Source: Ignisphaera sp. (GTDB lineage Archaea > Thermoproteota > Thermoprotei_A > Sulfolobales > Ignisphaeraceae). From it: 47,236 bases of DNA. Shown here one piece after another: positions 34,000 through 42,730 of this stretch. The notes under the pieces were generated by a model. It did not search any database, was not told where the DNA came from, and saw only the letters and a list, made by a program, of their open reading frames with translations. Positions within the stretch are counted from its first letter, which is position 1; every line of letters begins with the position of its first letter. The translations under genes were made by a program, and so were the position numbers. Location of the stretch: assembly GCA_025058535.1 (NCBI GenBank), contig JANXEL010000085.1:1-47236 (forward strand), read 5' to 3'.

Positions 34000-35221
34000 T
34001 TTACCACCCTGAAAAAGGTATGCAGAGCTGGGCTACAGTATAAAAATTTAGATCCTAAAGCTTCTCCCCATGAAGCTACCACTGCACTTCAATTCAGGAT
34101 AGATTATGCCTTTGTAGAGCCTGCTTATAAAATAAGAGACTTTCCTAAAGAAAACTCTTAGTCTGGGGGTGTGAGATTGGCACGGGGCGCAATAGGCGGT
34201 GAAATCTACAGCGGTACATGTTGTTCTGTTGTAGATGTTGTGCTGTCAGCTAAACTAGACAGTCTGGCTAGTATATTCTAAAGGATAGATCCCTGATGAC
34301 GGTTCGGTGGAATTGATAAGCTCATCAAATGTTACAGCAATGGTTCGCTGTAAAGATGGTGATTAGATGATAAATACAGTATGACAGAAGTTCTCGTAAT
34401 TTATCAAATAGCTGAAGAGTAAATGATTGAACAGCACTGTGGTTGAGTAATCAGCCTACCCTACATAGAAGTTCATAGAGAATAGAGTATGGAAACATGC
34501 AGTTAATCTGGAGTGAGGTTGCAAATCTATCCAAGAGCTTTTCAACTGAGCAGCCACGGTATAAATATATTGTATAATGGTATGGGCCTAGAAAGTGCGT
34601 AGGCTTTCTTACATCTAACGCTTCAAAGCATATAGTGAGTGAGGACATGGTTGTAGATGGGTTGCACAATCTTTTAGAGGAAAGCTGAGGTTCAGAAGGT
34701 GTGAGGCTGTAGCACAGCTGCAGAAACCTAGAAAATTCCCTGCATCGCTGATGCTGTAACCCCTCCCCCATACTCATTACTCTAAACTGTGTATGGAGGA
34801 TGTAACAATCAATGGAGGTTGATTAACTTGGTTGAATAGAAGCTGAGGCACAGCTTTAGTTGGAGGTTGCCGGATTTTTAGTAGAATTAGCACTGAGGAG
34901 ATTGTCAATCCAACCATATCCTCATCAATAGATCTGTACTTCTCCCTGGGATTAAGAATGGTGATCCCAGTCCTCCACTGAGTCTATTACCGATAAGAAC
35001 CTCGTACCCCAGCTGTGAGATCGTGACACCACTATCAACTGTTAAACTCTTCTCACAGTAACAATATTCTCGCTATTGCTTGTAGCAATACTGTTTGCAA
35101 GACCAGTTCAAGTAAGAATACCCACCTCATATACTGAAGGTATTAAATCAGAAGTTTATAGAGTTATTCGATTGATGTTGTGGTGGATTAGTTGTCTTTC
35201 ACTGAAAACATTTTCTGAAGA
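34000..35221. other. 1.2-kb gene-poor region
   Basis: No gene is supported. Plus-strand sequence contains scattered stop-free pieces, including a hydrophobic one from 35046 (reading TLLTVTIFSLLLVAILFARPVQ) that has no start codon and runs into the end of the next gene. The minus-strand open frame at 34451-34777 looks like chance. I checked for C/D-box RNA signals near 34290-34330 (a ctgatgac occurs) but saw no matching D box. Possibly decayed DNA. Confidence 0.35.
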
Positions 35222-36127
35222 TTACAAGTGATACAGCTTTATTTTATTCTCTATGAAGTTCTTGGCTAGTGTGACCTCCTCATCCAGTCTATCCCTTACA
35301 TCCTGACCGCCAACATCTACAGCTATGTAGCCTCTATAGCCGTGCTTTTTCAACCCTATGAAGACGGCATCCCAGTCGATTGTACCTCTTCCTGGTGCCC
35401 AGTGGAAGTTATCCCTACCATCGTTATCGGATGCGTGTACGTAGAGAATTCTACCTCCCAGCTTCTCTATAGACAGAGGGATCAGCTCCTTAGCTGCATG
35501 GAGGTGGCCTGCATCTAGAACTGCTCCAAAGTTATCTTCATTCACCTCATCTATGAGTCTCAGCATAGCATCGCTATTACTTATAGTTTCACCTATCCTT
35601 GGCTCTACAGCAAACTTTAGATTGTATTCACGTGCAATCCTACTACACCTCCTCATTGTGTCAACAAGAGTGTTCCAGAAGCTTATCCAGGAGAAACTAC
35701 TCGGTATCTCAACCCTATACCTCTCACCAAAGACTATGGCTCTACTGTATGGTGATGCACCAATGAAGTTTACTGGTGGTGTGAATGTATCTGTCTGTAT
35801 CAGATTCGAACCAAAGTCTACTGCGAGCTCACACGATCTTCTAAAGTAAGCTAGAGCTTTCTCACGAGCACTGCTATCCATGGAGACAAGATCCCTAAGT
35901 ATTGCAGCAACATTAACAACTCTAACACCTCTTTCACTTAAATACCTCTTCAATGACTCTCTATGATTCTCAAACTCCTTTAGATTTTCATAGCCTACAA
36001 ACTCAAGCTCAATACTGCTAAAGCCAAGCCTAGCAGCATCATCAATAACTCTATACACCTGGTCCATAGTTGGTGGGTAGCCGTACTTTGTTATAGCATA
36101 GAGCCAAGCCAGGTTAACACCAACCAT
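35222..36127 (-). CDS. sugar phosphate isomerase/epimerase-like TIM barrel (AP endonuclease 2 superfamily)
   Basis: Xylose-isomerase-like TIM-barrel protein of 301 residues. Metal-binding residues are suggested by Glu in LKFAVEPRIGE, Asp and His in FGAVLDAGHLHA, His in LYVHASDNDG and the Glu/Asp residues in the same loops. Proteins of this family isomerise or epimerise keto sugars or inositol derivatives. It follows the SIS-domain gene by ten bases on the same strand, so the two are an operon. Both are divergent from nagA, hinting at an amino-sugar or related sugar pathway. Confidence 0.8.
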   Translation of the reverse strand: MVGVNLAWLYAITKYGYPPTMDQVYRVIDDAARLGFSSIELEFVGYENLKEFENHRESLKRYLSERGVRVVNVAAILRDLVSMDSSAREKALAYFRRSCELAVDFGSNLIQTDTFTPPVNFIGASPYSRAIVFGERYRVEIPSSFSWISFWNTLVDTMRRCSRIAREYNLKFAVEPRIGETISNSDAMLRLIDEVNEDNFGAVLDAGHLHAAKELIPLSIEKLGGRILYVHASDNDGRDNFHWAPGRGTIDWDAVFIGLKKHGYRGYIAVDVGGQDVRDRLDEEVTLAKNFIENKIKLYHL

Positions 36128-36137
36128 GTCTACCCCC

Positions 36138-36899
36138 TCACAAACTCTTTACTCTGTGCTTGTATTTTAAAATCCACTGCCTATTATACTCTTCCCCACC
36201 AGGTATATTTGCACTCATCCACACAGGAGGCTTTATGCCTTCCTTAAGGAGCTTTTCAACTGTTTTAGCAACTATGAGGTTCAAAGCAAATGCAACTAGT
36301 ATCGTTGAGCTCGGAGCTACTTTCTGTGGAAAACCCTCTATCTCAACAACAGCATCGCCAAAGGGCATCTTACAGTCTATAACTATATCAGCAACTTCAA
36401 AAAGATTCTTCTTGCTTGGATGCCTAGCTGGATGATCTAGTGGAACAGATTTCGAGAATTCAGGTGATGTAATCGCTATAACAATCAATCCTTTCTTCTT
36501 AGCTTCAAGGGCAGCATCAATAGTGCAAGAGTTTATACCATAGGCTGTAGCAATTATGAGAGGATCACCCTCCCGCACATCGTAATAATCGAGTATACGT
36601 GAACAGTATCCAGGCGTTCTCTCGATAATTGTTGACTTTATAGCACCATGGTGAAGCATTATTCCAGGCTCAAATATAGGGTTTATAGGCACTAGGCCTC
36701 CAGCTCTATAAAATAGCTCTTCCATAGCCATGTGAGAATGTCCGCCAGGACCAAAAACGTGTATGAGTCTATCCTCCTTTATAGCCTTGACTAGCACATC
36801 AGCTGCACGTTCTATACTGCTCCTCTCTTCAATGTATATCTTCTTTAGAAGAGCTGTAATGATTTCATAGTACTTATTCGTACTGTCCAAAAATTTCAC
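36138..36899 (-). CDS. SIS-domain sugar-phosphate-binding protein (UPF0309-like)
   Basis: Single SIS-domain protein of 253 residues. The phosphosugar-binding fold is indicated by VFGPGGHSHMAMEELFYRAGG near residues 49-69 and by VIAITSPEFSKSVPLDHPARHPSKKNL around 140-165. It is predicted to bind a sugar phosphate and to isomerise or deaminate it. It is not the two-domain GlmS-type isomerase, and no nagB is seen in this window. GTG 36899 is the start if the mRNA is leaderless (TATA at about 36925-36936); TTG 36890, six bases after the GGTG, is also possible. It is divergent from nagA across 143 bases. Confidence 0.75.
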   Translation of the reverse strand: MKFLDSTNKYYEIITALLKKIYIEERSSIERAADVLVKAIKEDRLIHVFGPGGHSHMAMEELFYRAGGLVPINPIFEPGIMLHHGAIKSTIIERTPGYCSRILDYYDVREGDPLIIATAYGINSCTIDAALEAKKKGLIVIAITSPEFSKSVPLDHPARHPSKKNLFEVADIVIDCKMPFGDAVVEIEGFPQKVAPSSTILVAFALNLIVAKTVEKLLKEGIKPPVWMSANIPGGEEYNRQWILKYKHRVKSL

Positions 36900-36969
36900 C
36901 TTAAGCTACTCTAGTTATTGCATTGCTTAAAAATTTGCTATTGAGTCTAGTCTAGTCAATAATATTAAT

Positions 36970-36982
36970 ATACATCATGTAT
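36970..36982. promoter_or_regulatory. 13-base palindrome between SIS and nagA genes
   Basis: ATACAT-C-ATGTAT is a perfect palindrome with one central base. It sits near the middle of the 143-base region between the divergent SIS and nagA genes, about 60 bases before the nagA start. It is a candidate operator for a dimeric repressor controlling both sides. Confidence 0.4.
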
Positions 36983-37042
36983 GTAAAGGTTTATTTGATA
37001 ACTATGCAGTATAATTTTATGAAAGCTGAGGTGCCACTATAG

Positions 37043-38233
37043 ATGGGGTGCACAGCTTTAATCAATTCTCTTATTATTACACCGTATAGAGTAGTGAGAA
37101 ACGGTGCTGTTGTTATAGAGGGCAAAAGGGTGTTGAATGTTGGTTCGGCTGACAATACGGTTATACCTAATTCTTGTGAAAGAATAGATGTTGAAGGTAA
37201 AATAGTTGCTCCTGGCTTTATAGATATCCATCTGCATGGTGGTGGGGGAGCTGATACAATGGATGCAACCTACGAAGCTCTCAATACAATTTCTTTAGTG
37301 CATGCGTCAGGAGGCTCTACAGCTATTATGCCATCAACTGTATCAGCACCTCTAGAGGATATCATTAGAGCTATCGATGCCGTGCGTGATGCTATGGCTA
37401 GAGGTGTAGATGGTGCTAGGATTCTGGGTGTCCATATAGAAGGACCGTTTATTTCGTTAGAGCAGAGAGGTGCCCACGATGAGAAGTTCGTTAGGGAACC
37501 CTCTGACGATGATATAGATATGCTGGTGAGGAATGTAGATGTAGTGAAGAGGGTAACAGCTGCACCAGAGGTTAGAGGATGCCTAGAGCTTGGAAAGCTG
37601 TTGAGCTCCCGGGGTGTTTTGATGTCAATAGGCCACTCAAATGCCACTATAGATGAGGTTCTACAGGCTGTTGAATCTGGGTACAAACATGTAACACACA
37701 TATACTCTGCAACCTCTATGACTAGGAGAATTAGAGCGTATAGATATCCAGGTGTTGTGGAGGCTGCCTACCTGATAGATGATCTAACAGTTGAGGTTAT
37801 TTCTGATGGAAAGCATCTACCACCAACTCTAGTGAGACTTGTAATAAAGAATAAAGGTCTTGATAAAACCTGCATTGTTACGGATGCCATGAGAGCTGCA
37901 GGTCTACCACCAGGCAAATACAAGCTTGGATCAGTGGAGGCTGTAGTTGATGAAGGTGTAGCGTGGCTTCCTGATAGAACAGCCTTTGCAGGAAGCATAG
38001 CTAAGATGAATTCAATGCTGAGGTTCCTTGTAGAGGAGGTGGGTATAACGCTGCAGGATGCAGTGAGGCTAGCTACGGTTAACCCAGCAAAAATACTGGG
38101 GATAGATGGATGCAAAGGCCTACTTGCACCTGGAAAGGATGCAGATATAGTTGTTATGAATAGAGACTTTGAGATTCTTTTAACAATTGTGGAGGGAAAA
38201 ACCGTATACAAATCAAAGGAATGGTATTACTAG
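37043..38233 (+). CDS. nagA: N-acetylglucosamine-6-phosphate deacetylase
   Basis: Cytoplasmic deacetylase producing glucosamine-6-phosphate, 396 residues. The metal and substrate motifs are DIHLHGGGG (about 61-69), VHIEGPFIS with the metal Glu, SIGHSNA and THIYSATSM with metal His residues, and TDAMRAAG with the catalytic Asp. Typical NagA has THLFNAM at the His site; here the residues differ slightly, which may reflect a modified substrate. The start ATG 37043 is preceded by GGTG nine bases earlier. A TATA-like gtataatttt stands close to 37007-37017, and ggtttattt near 36988-36996 is better placed for the promoter. It is divergent from the SIS and TIM-barrel genes. Confidence 0.85.
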   Translation: MGCTALINSLIITPYRVVRNGAVVIEGKRVLNVGSADNTVIPNSCERIDVEGKIVAPGFIDIHLHGGGGADTMDATYEALNTISLVHASGGSTAIMPSTVSAPLEDIIRAIDAVRDAMARGVDGARILGVHIEGPFISLEQRGAHDEKFVREPSDDDIDMLVRNVDVVKRVTAAPEVRGCLELGKLLSSRGVLMSIGHSNATIDEVLQAVESGYKHVTHIYSATSMTRRIRAYRYPGVVEAAYLIDDLTVEVISDGKHLPPTLVRLVIKNKGLDKTCIVTDAMRAAGLPPGKYKLGSVEAVVDEGVAWLPDRTAFAGSIAKMNSMLRFLVEEVGITLQDAVRLATVNPAKILGIDGCKGLLAPGKDADIVVMNRDFEILLTIVEGKTVYKSKEWYY

Positions 38234-38906
38234 TTAAAAGACACATGTGTACACATATAGCTTCGGAATGAAATGCAGGATTCCACCACAGTTAAGCAAA
38301 GTAAACACTAGAGCCTATGATCATTTAAAAGCTGGGGAGGCCATAGGGACTAGTAAGTGATGTATTCACTCCGTACTGACTATAGTGATGAAGTCGGCCT
38401 GTCCTGATACTCATCCATGAAAAATACTCCATAACGTCTCTATGTGGTAGAGCAGCCAATATTCACAGATTCATCCCAAGAAACACAGTTTTCATTAATT
38501 TTGATGAAGATGAAACCTTCTGCTAAATAGAGTCTCTCACTATTCAAGGGGATCAACGTTAGCTACATTCATCAGAAATTTGCAGATTTTGTGAGGGTCT
38601 GCCCTTGGTAGAGGGCTCAAGCTGAGAGTAGCACTAGCACCTCTTAACTGCTGCGAATGCTATTAAGCATATAGTGTTTCAGGAGCCTGCTGAGCGTTAG
38701 ATTAGAGTGTATATATAGTGTCAAGTTTCTGCTAAGCAGTACTAGTCAAATAGTGTTGCAGAGAATTTCTTTTCACAACACTCTAATCCTGCTCAGAAGC
38801 TGCCACACTCTAGTAGTGGTAGTGGAATTCAAGTTTGTGGTAGCTATGATGGTGGTTCACGCAGCATTATTTTGATTGCTAATGGATTCAGGTGGTCTTA
38901 GGCTGG
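38234..38906. other. 673-base intergenic region
   Basis: No gene is supported. Two overlapping perfect palindromes, ACACATGTGT (38241-38250) and TGTGTACACA (38246-38255), lie just after the nagA stop codon. The rest has many stop codons in all frames. It lies between two convergent genes, so it should hold the terminators of nagA and of the ECF operon. Confidence 0.35.
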
Positions 38907-39692
38907 CTACAGAATTGCTGGTGTTGTGACTGCTGCTATTATAGCTGCAAGGTACACCGCTGTAATGGCTACAGTGAAGATTACATCTACTCTTCTGAAT
39001 TTTATTGGTTTATAGAAGGTTCTCTTTTTGCTGTAGCCAAAGCCTCTAAGCTCCATTGCCTCGATCAGATCTTTGGCCCTAATCACTGAGCAGACAATGG
39101 TTGGTATCACAATTGCAGTTAATCTCTTAACTCTATCTATAGCCCTACCCCTCTCGAAATCTAGACCCCTCGCTCTCTGCGCATCGTAGATGTTCCTCAT
39201 TTCGCTAAAGAGTATGGGTATGAATCTGAGGGCTACTATAAATGGGTATACATAGGTGTATGTAATCCCAATACTTGTAAATGCCTGGATTATCTGCCGT
39301 GGCGTTGTTGTGGATAGTAGAACCAGCAGTGCTGCTGTTAAGCATGCAATTCTAGTTACGGATCTTAGCTGCGTAGCCACAGTCTCAGCTATAGATACGC
39401 TGGTAAAGGCTAGCGATACTAGAATGTTGAACACCACTATAATGGCTATAAATGGTGCCAGCCCCCTTAGAAGCAGGATAAATCTTGCAATGAGATTTCT
39501 GTATAGTGCTAAAACAGCTAGATTTACTGCTAGCACTAGAAGAAGTGCATCAAGTCTACTCACAGCTACGGATACGGCAATTGTTAGCACTACATAGAGC
39601 AGTTTTGCTCTAGGGTCGAGTAAGTGCAGAGGGCTGCTGAGCTCTTCATAAAGTAGTGCGTAGCTCATTGCATCAAAGAAGCTCCACTTCAC
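38907..39692 (-). CDS. ECF transporter transmembrane protein EcfT
   Basis: Membrane scaffold of an energy-coupling-factor importer (CbiQ/EcfT family), 261 residues with about five to six hydrophobic segments. Both coupling-helix motifs are seen: AQRARGLDFERG near 170-181 and AMELRGFGY near 216-224, each with the Ala-Arg-Gly type signature. The ATG overlaps the stop codon of the ATPase gene (39689-39692, ATGA), so the two are translationally coupled. Order S, A-A, T in one operon. Confidence 0.9.
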   Translation of the reverse strand: MKWSFFDAMSYALLYEELSSPLHLLDPRAKLLYVVLTIAVSVAVSRLDALLLVLAVNLAVLALYRNLIARFILLLRGLAPFIAIIVVFNILVSLAFTSVSIAETVATQLRSVTRIACLTAALLVLLSTTTPRQIIQAFTSIGITYTYVYPFIVALRFIPILFSEMRNIYDAQRARGLDFERGRAIDRVKRLTAIVIPTIVCSVIRAKDLIEAMELRGFGYSKKRTFYKPIKFRRVDVIFTVAITAVYLAAIIAAVTTPAIL

Positions 39693-41401
39693 CGCCGCTC
39701 ACCAGGCAGCAGGATACTGTACAGCTCCTTTTCATTCAATGGTCTAGCACACCTGTCTAAGCCAATACGCTTAACAAGCACTGGTATCTGTGGAGGGGCT
39801 ACCCTAGCTTTTACAAGTAGTTCATCGCTGTACAGTAACTCTCTAGGAGGACCGTGGGCTAGAACCCTACCATCGTTTAGTACAATAATCCTATCCAGGG
39901 GAGCATATGTGATAAACTCTATGTCATGTGTAGTCAGGATCACCGTTTTCCCCCTCTCCACAAGGTCTACAAGCAGCTTTAGAAGCTCCATCTTGAGTGA
40001 GAAGTCTATACCAGCGGTAGCCTCATCCAGTACTACAATCTCTGGATCATAGATTAGAATTGAAGCTATAGCTAGTCTCCTCTGCTCGCCAACAGAGATT
40101 TCGTAGGGTGATCTATCAGCTAAATGGGATAGGTTAAAGTACCTCAGTACTGATAGAGCCCTTTCCTCAGCATCTCTAATACCCATATTCCTAGCTGAGA
40201 ACAAGACCTCGTCTAGAACAGTTTCATTAAAGAATTGATGAAGGGGATTCTGAAACACAGCACCTACATGTCTTGCAAGCTCAGCAACAGAATAGCTAGA
40301 GGTATCCCTGCCAAAAACCTTTACACTACCCCTGGACGGCTTTAGAATACCGCTAAAGTGCTTTACAAGCGTTGTCTTTCCAGAGCCGTTGGCACCAACT
40401 ATAGCTACGAACTCACCTCTATACACACTTACTGTCACACCTCTTAGTGCAGCCCTTCCACTGGGGTACGCATACCACAGATCTTCAGCAGCAATCACTG
40501 GGTCTTCACCAGCCCGCTTTACCTCGCCAGCTCCATATTGTGCTAAGCTACCACATCCATCATCTCTGGATAGAAGCCTGCTAAACACGTCCAGGGACTC
40601 TTCAATGCTTACTGGTACTGACCCTCCACCCATTTTTGCAGAAAGTCGCGATACTTGGGGAACCTCTATACCCATACCACTACCGCTGTTCACAATGGTG
40701 GTCAGAACATCCCTAGGCTCTCCATCAGCAACTACGTATCTATCCAGAACAATGAGCCTGGACACGTACTTCAAGAGCTCTGATAGCCTGTGCTCTATCA
40801 CAACTATCGTAACTCCGTGTGATCTGTTGAGTCTGTAGAGGATCTCTAGAAGTTCCCTTACAGTATATGGATCCAGATGGGCCAGAGGCTCATCCAGAAT
40901 GAGTATTCTCGGTTCGCATGCAAGAACACTGGCTATCACAACCTTCTGGATTTCTCCACCAGATAGAGTGTTTGTCGCTCTGCTCCTTAGATGCTCTATC
41001 CCTAGACTGTGCAAAACCTCCTCTATCCTATTCAGAATTGTCTGTCCATCGAGTAGAAGGTTCTCAAGAGGAAATGCTATCTCCTCTTCAACAACTAGAT
41101 TGACTATCTGGTTCTCGGGCACCTGGAGGACAATTCCAACCCTACCAACAATACCCCGGATACCCTTTTCAGCAACATTGATACCGTCAACATGCACCTC
41201 CCCATCCAGTGTACCACCATAGACGTGCGGTATGAGTCCCGTTACTATTCTAGCGAGAGTCGATTTCCCACCTCCAGATGGACCTGCTATTGCTACGAAC
41301 TCTCCATAATCTATAGACAGGGTTACGTGCTCAAGTGCTGGAGTGGTGGTGTTTGGATAAAAATAGGTTACACCCTTTAACTCAATAGCCCTACCACTCA
41401 T
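39689..41401 (-). CDS. fused double ECF transporter ATPase (EcfA-EcfA')
   Basis: Two ABC ATPases in one 570-residue chain, powering the ECF importer. First half: Walker A GPSGGGKST (about 40-48), signature LSGGE (146-150), Walker B RILILDEP and the H-loop EHR. Second half: Walker A GANGSGKTT (about 335-343), signature ISVGEQRR in place of LSGGQ, Walker B EIVVLDEATAG and the H-loop THD. The second signature retains one Gly but has Ile/Val substitutions, so this half is slightly divergent. The fusion itself is common in archaea. It follows the putative S component by 14 bases. Confidence 0.9.
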   Translation of the reverse strand: MSGRAIELKGVTYFYPNTTTPALEHVTLSIDYGEFVAIAGPSGGGKSTLARIVTGLIPHVYGGTLDGEVHVDGINVAEKGIRGIVGRVGIVLQVPENQIVNLVVEEEIAFPLENLLLDGQTILNRIEEVLHSLGIEHLRSRATNTLSGGEIQKVVIASVLACEPRILILDEPLAHLDPYTVRELLEILYRLNRSHGVTIVVIEHRLSELLKYVSRLIVLDRYVVADGEPRDVLTTIVNSGSGMGIEVPQVSRLSAKMGGGSVPVSIEESLDVFSRLLSRDDGCGSLAQYGAGEVKRAGEDPVIAAEDLWYAYPSGRAALRGVTVSVYRGEFVAIVGANGSGKTTLVKHFSGILKPSRGSVKVFGRDTSSYSVAELARHVGAVFQNPLHQFFNETVLDEVLFSARNMGIRDAEERALSVLRYFNLSHLADRSPYEISVGEQRRLAIASILIYDPEIVVLDEATAGIDFSLKMELLKLLVDLVERGKTVILTTHDIEFITYAPLDRIIVLNDGRVLAHGPPRELLYSDELLVKARVAPPQIPVLVKRIGLDRCARPLNEKELYSILLPGERR

Positions 41402-41415
41402 CTACAGCATCCTTA

Positions 41416-42183
41416 CTATCTAAAGCCTCTGAGATTTCTTACAAATAGCATCTCACTGATGCTTGAGGCTCTGAGTAGAGCCTTAATAGTTGGTATTGCT
41501 ACAGCGAATCCCACTACAGCCTCGAGTATGTACTGTGCAACATAGAATAGTGGGCTAATAGTAAACAGTCCCCTTACAACAGCAACATCTGTTAATCCAA
41601 ACAACCCACTGTATACAGGTGGAAGTGAGAACACAAAATTTCCAAATGCTTTGTCAAACTCCCTAGCTATAAATATGATGAGGTAGAGCGCTAAGTACTG
41701 CATAGTGCTCCTCCCACTACCAAGCATCTTAATAGCCACTGGTATGAGCACCACAGCTATTATCTTGTCAAAGAATGCCAGTGTGTATACGTACCAGTGC
41801 TCAGTTACAGGATAGAACGGTGGTGTAAACATTGATGCTACAAGTATTGTGATTAGAATTAACACTGCTGCTCTCCACCTCTTTACAGCGAGCATACCAG
41901 CTCCCAGTGCTGAGAGAGGTGCGCACAGTATAAACGGAGCACCGTATGGGTTGGGCGGAGTTAGTGTTTTGATAACATTTCCGACGAGAACCGCTATTGA
42001 ACCTGTGTAGGGTCCCAGGATGAGCCCAAGTAGAGGGGCTAGCGATGCACCTATCTCCATTCTTATCTGAGGCAATCCTATAACAGGCACTCCGGGGAGG
42101 AACAGGAATATGTAGTATATAGCAGCACCAATTCCGGCGAAGCCCACTATGTAGCTTGGGCTAACCTTTCTACTTCCATTCAT
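41416..42183 (-). CDS. putative ECF substrate-binding (S) component
   Basis: Polytopic membrane protein of about 255 residues with six to seven hydrophobic segments. Its place as first gene of an ECF operon, and the N-terminal helix pattern followed by QIRMEIGASLAPLLGLILGPYTG and NVIKTLTPPNPYGAPFILCAPLSALGAG, fit the ECF S-component fold. No subfamily motif for biotin, thiamine, riboflavin, cobalt or other ligands was recognised. ATG 42183 is chosen because GGAG lies six bases upstream; an in-frame start 12 codons earlier (42219) would begin before the predicted transcript start. Confidence 0.7.
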   Translation of the reverse strand: MNGSRKVSPSYIVGFAGIGAAIYYIFLFLPGVPVIGLPQIRMEIGASLAPLLGLILGPYTGSIAVLVGNVIKTLTPPNPYGAPFILCAPLSALGAGMLAVKRWRAAVLILITILVASMFTPPFYPVTEHWYVYTLAFFDKIIAVVLIPVAIKMLGSGRSTMQYLALYLIIFIAREFDKAFGNFVFSLPPVYSGLFGLTDVAVVRGLFTISPLFYVAQYILEAVVGFAVAIPTIKALLRASSISEMLFVRNLRGFR

Positions 42184-42190
42184 CACACTC

Positions 42191-42214
42191 TCCTGTGCCA
42201 AATTTAGCACAGGA
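42191..42214. promoter_or_regulatory. 8-base inverted repeat over ECF operon start and ribosome binding site
   Basis: TCCTGTGC, an eight-base spacer, then GCACAGGA: a perfect inverted repeat. On the minus strand the TATA box at about 42218-42226 predicts a transcript start near 42197, and the GGAG ribosome binding site lies in the downstream arm. It could be an operator blocking transcription, or (if transcribed in full) an RNA hairpin hiding the ribosome binding site. Confidence 0.5.
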
Positions 42215-42217
42215 AAC

Positions 42218-42230
42218 ATTTAAATATTTC
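42218..42230. promoter_or_regulatory. TATA element apparently shared by the ECF operon and its divergent regulator
   Basis: The sequence catttaaatattt works as a TATA box on both strands. On the plus strand it predicts a start near 42250 (ATG 42260), and on the minus strand a start near 42197 (ATG 42183). No second TATA-like stretch is present in the gap. Confidence 0.5.
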
Positions 42231-42259
42231 TGTGTAGAGACTAAACAGAGCGGGTAGTT

Positions 42260-42730
42260 ATGGAGTGCAACGCTGAATTTGGTGAGTACTGGCCATTCAT
42301 AGTTATAATGCCCGTAGATGCTAGCAAGAGGGCAAAATACATGCTGACACTATTCTCATCGTCGACATCTCTAGAGATTCTAAATCTGTTTAAATGGAAT
42401 GGAGAGCTGTGTCAAAAGGAGATCATACTTACCCTTAGCCACCACTCAAATAAAACAGTCATATCCACGCTTAAGAAGCTCGTCGAGCTAAGGATTCTAA
42501 GCGAGAGTACAAAAGTGATTCAACACAACAACAGAGTTGTTAGAATGAAGTGCTACACGCTTACAGAGATTGGTAGATGGTACAACCTTCTATTCAGAGA
42601 CCCCAGGACACTAGATAGGGAGACGCTCAGGAGGAGTGTAACTGAGCTGCTTACATGGCTTCTAAACAGATTTCTCGCATACGGAGGGGAGCTCAACATC
42701 GATATAAGGAAGCATGTGTGTGGCACTTAA
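42260..42730 (+). CDS. winged-helix transcription regulator
   Basis: DNA-binding protein of 156 residues. The winged helix-turn-helix is at about 35-100: SLEILNLFKWNGELCQKEIILTLSHHSNKTVISTLKKLVELRILSE, then the wing and LTEIGRWYNLL, as in ArsR/MarR-like archaeal regulators. No ligand domain is recognisable in the short remainder. It is divergent from the ECF importer with a shared TATA and an adjacent inverted repeat, which suggests that it regulates the importer and itself. The leader is short (about 10 bases). Confidence 0.75.
   Translation: MECNAEFGEYWPFIVIMPVDASKRAKYMLTLFSSSTSLEILNLFKWNGELCQKEIILTLSHHSNKTVISTLKKLVELRILSESTKVIQHNNRVVRMKCYTLTEIGRWYNLLFRDPRTLDRETLRRSVTELLTWLLNRFLAYGGELNIDIRKHVCGT

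Noticed and set aside
34290-34330. Possible C/D-box small RNA (C-box-like ctgatgac)
   Set aside because: I found no D box CTGA or second box pair at a suitable distance.
34451-34777. 108-residue minus-strand open frame
   Set aside because: Low-quality translation with many rare residues, no promoter and no family features.
35046-35231. Hydrophobic plus-strand open piece running into the TIM-barrel gene
   Set aside because: There is no start codon, and its last part is antisense to the end of a real gene. It is too short to call a membrane protein.
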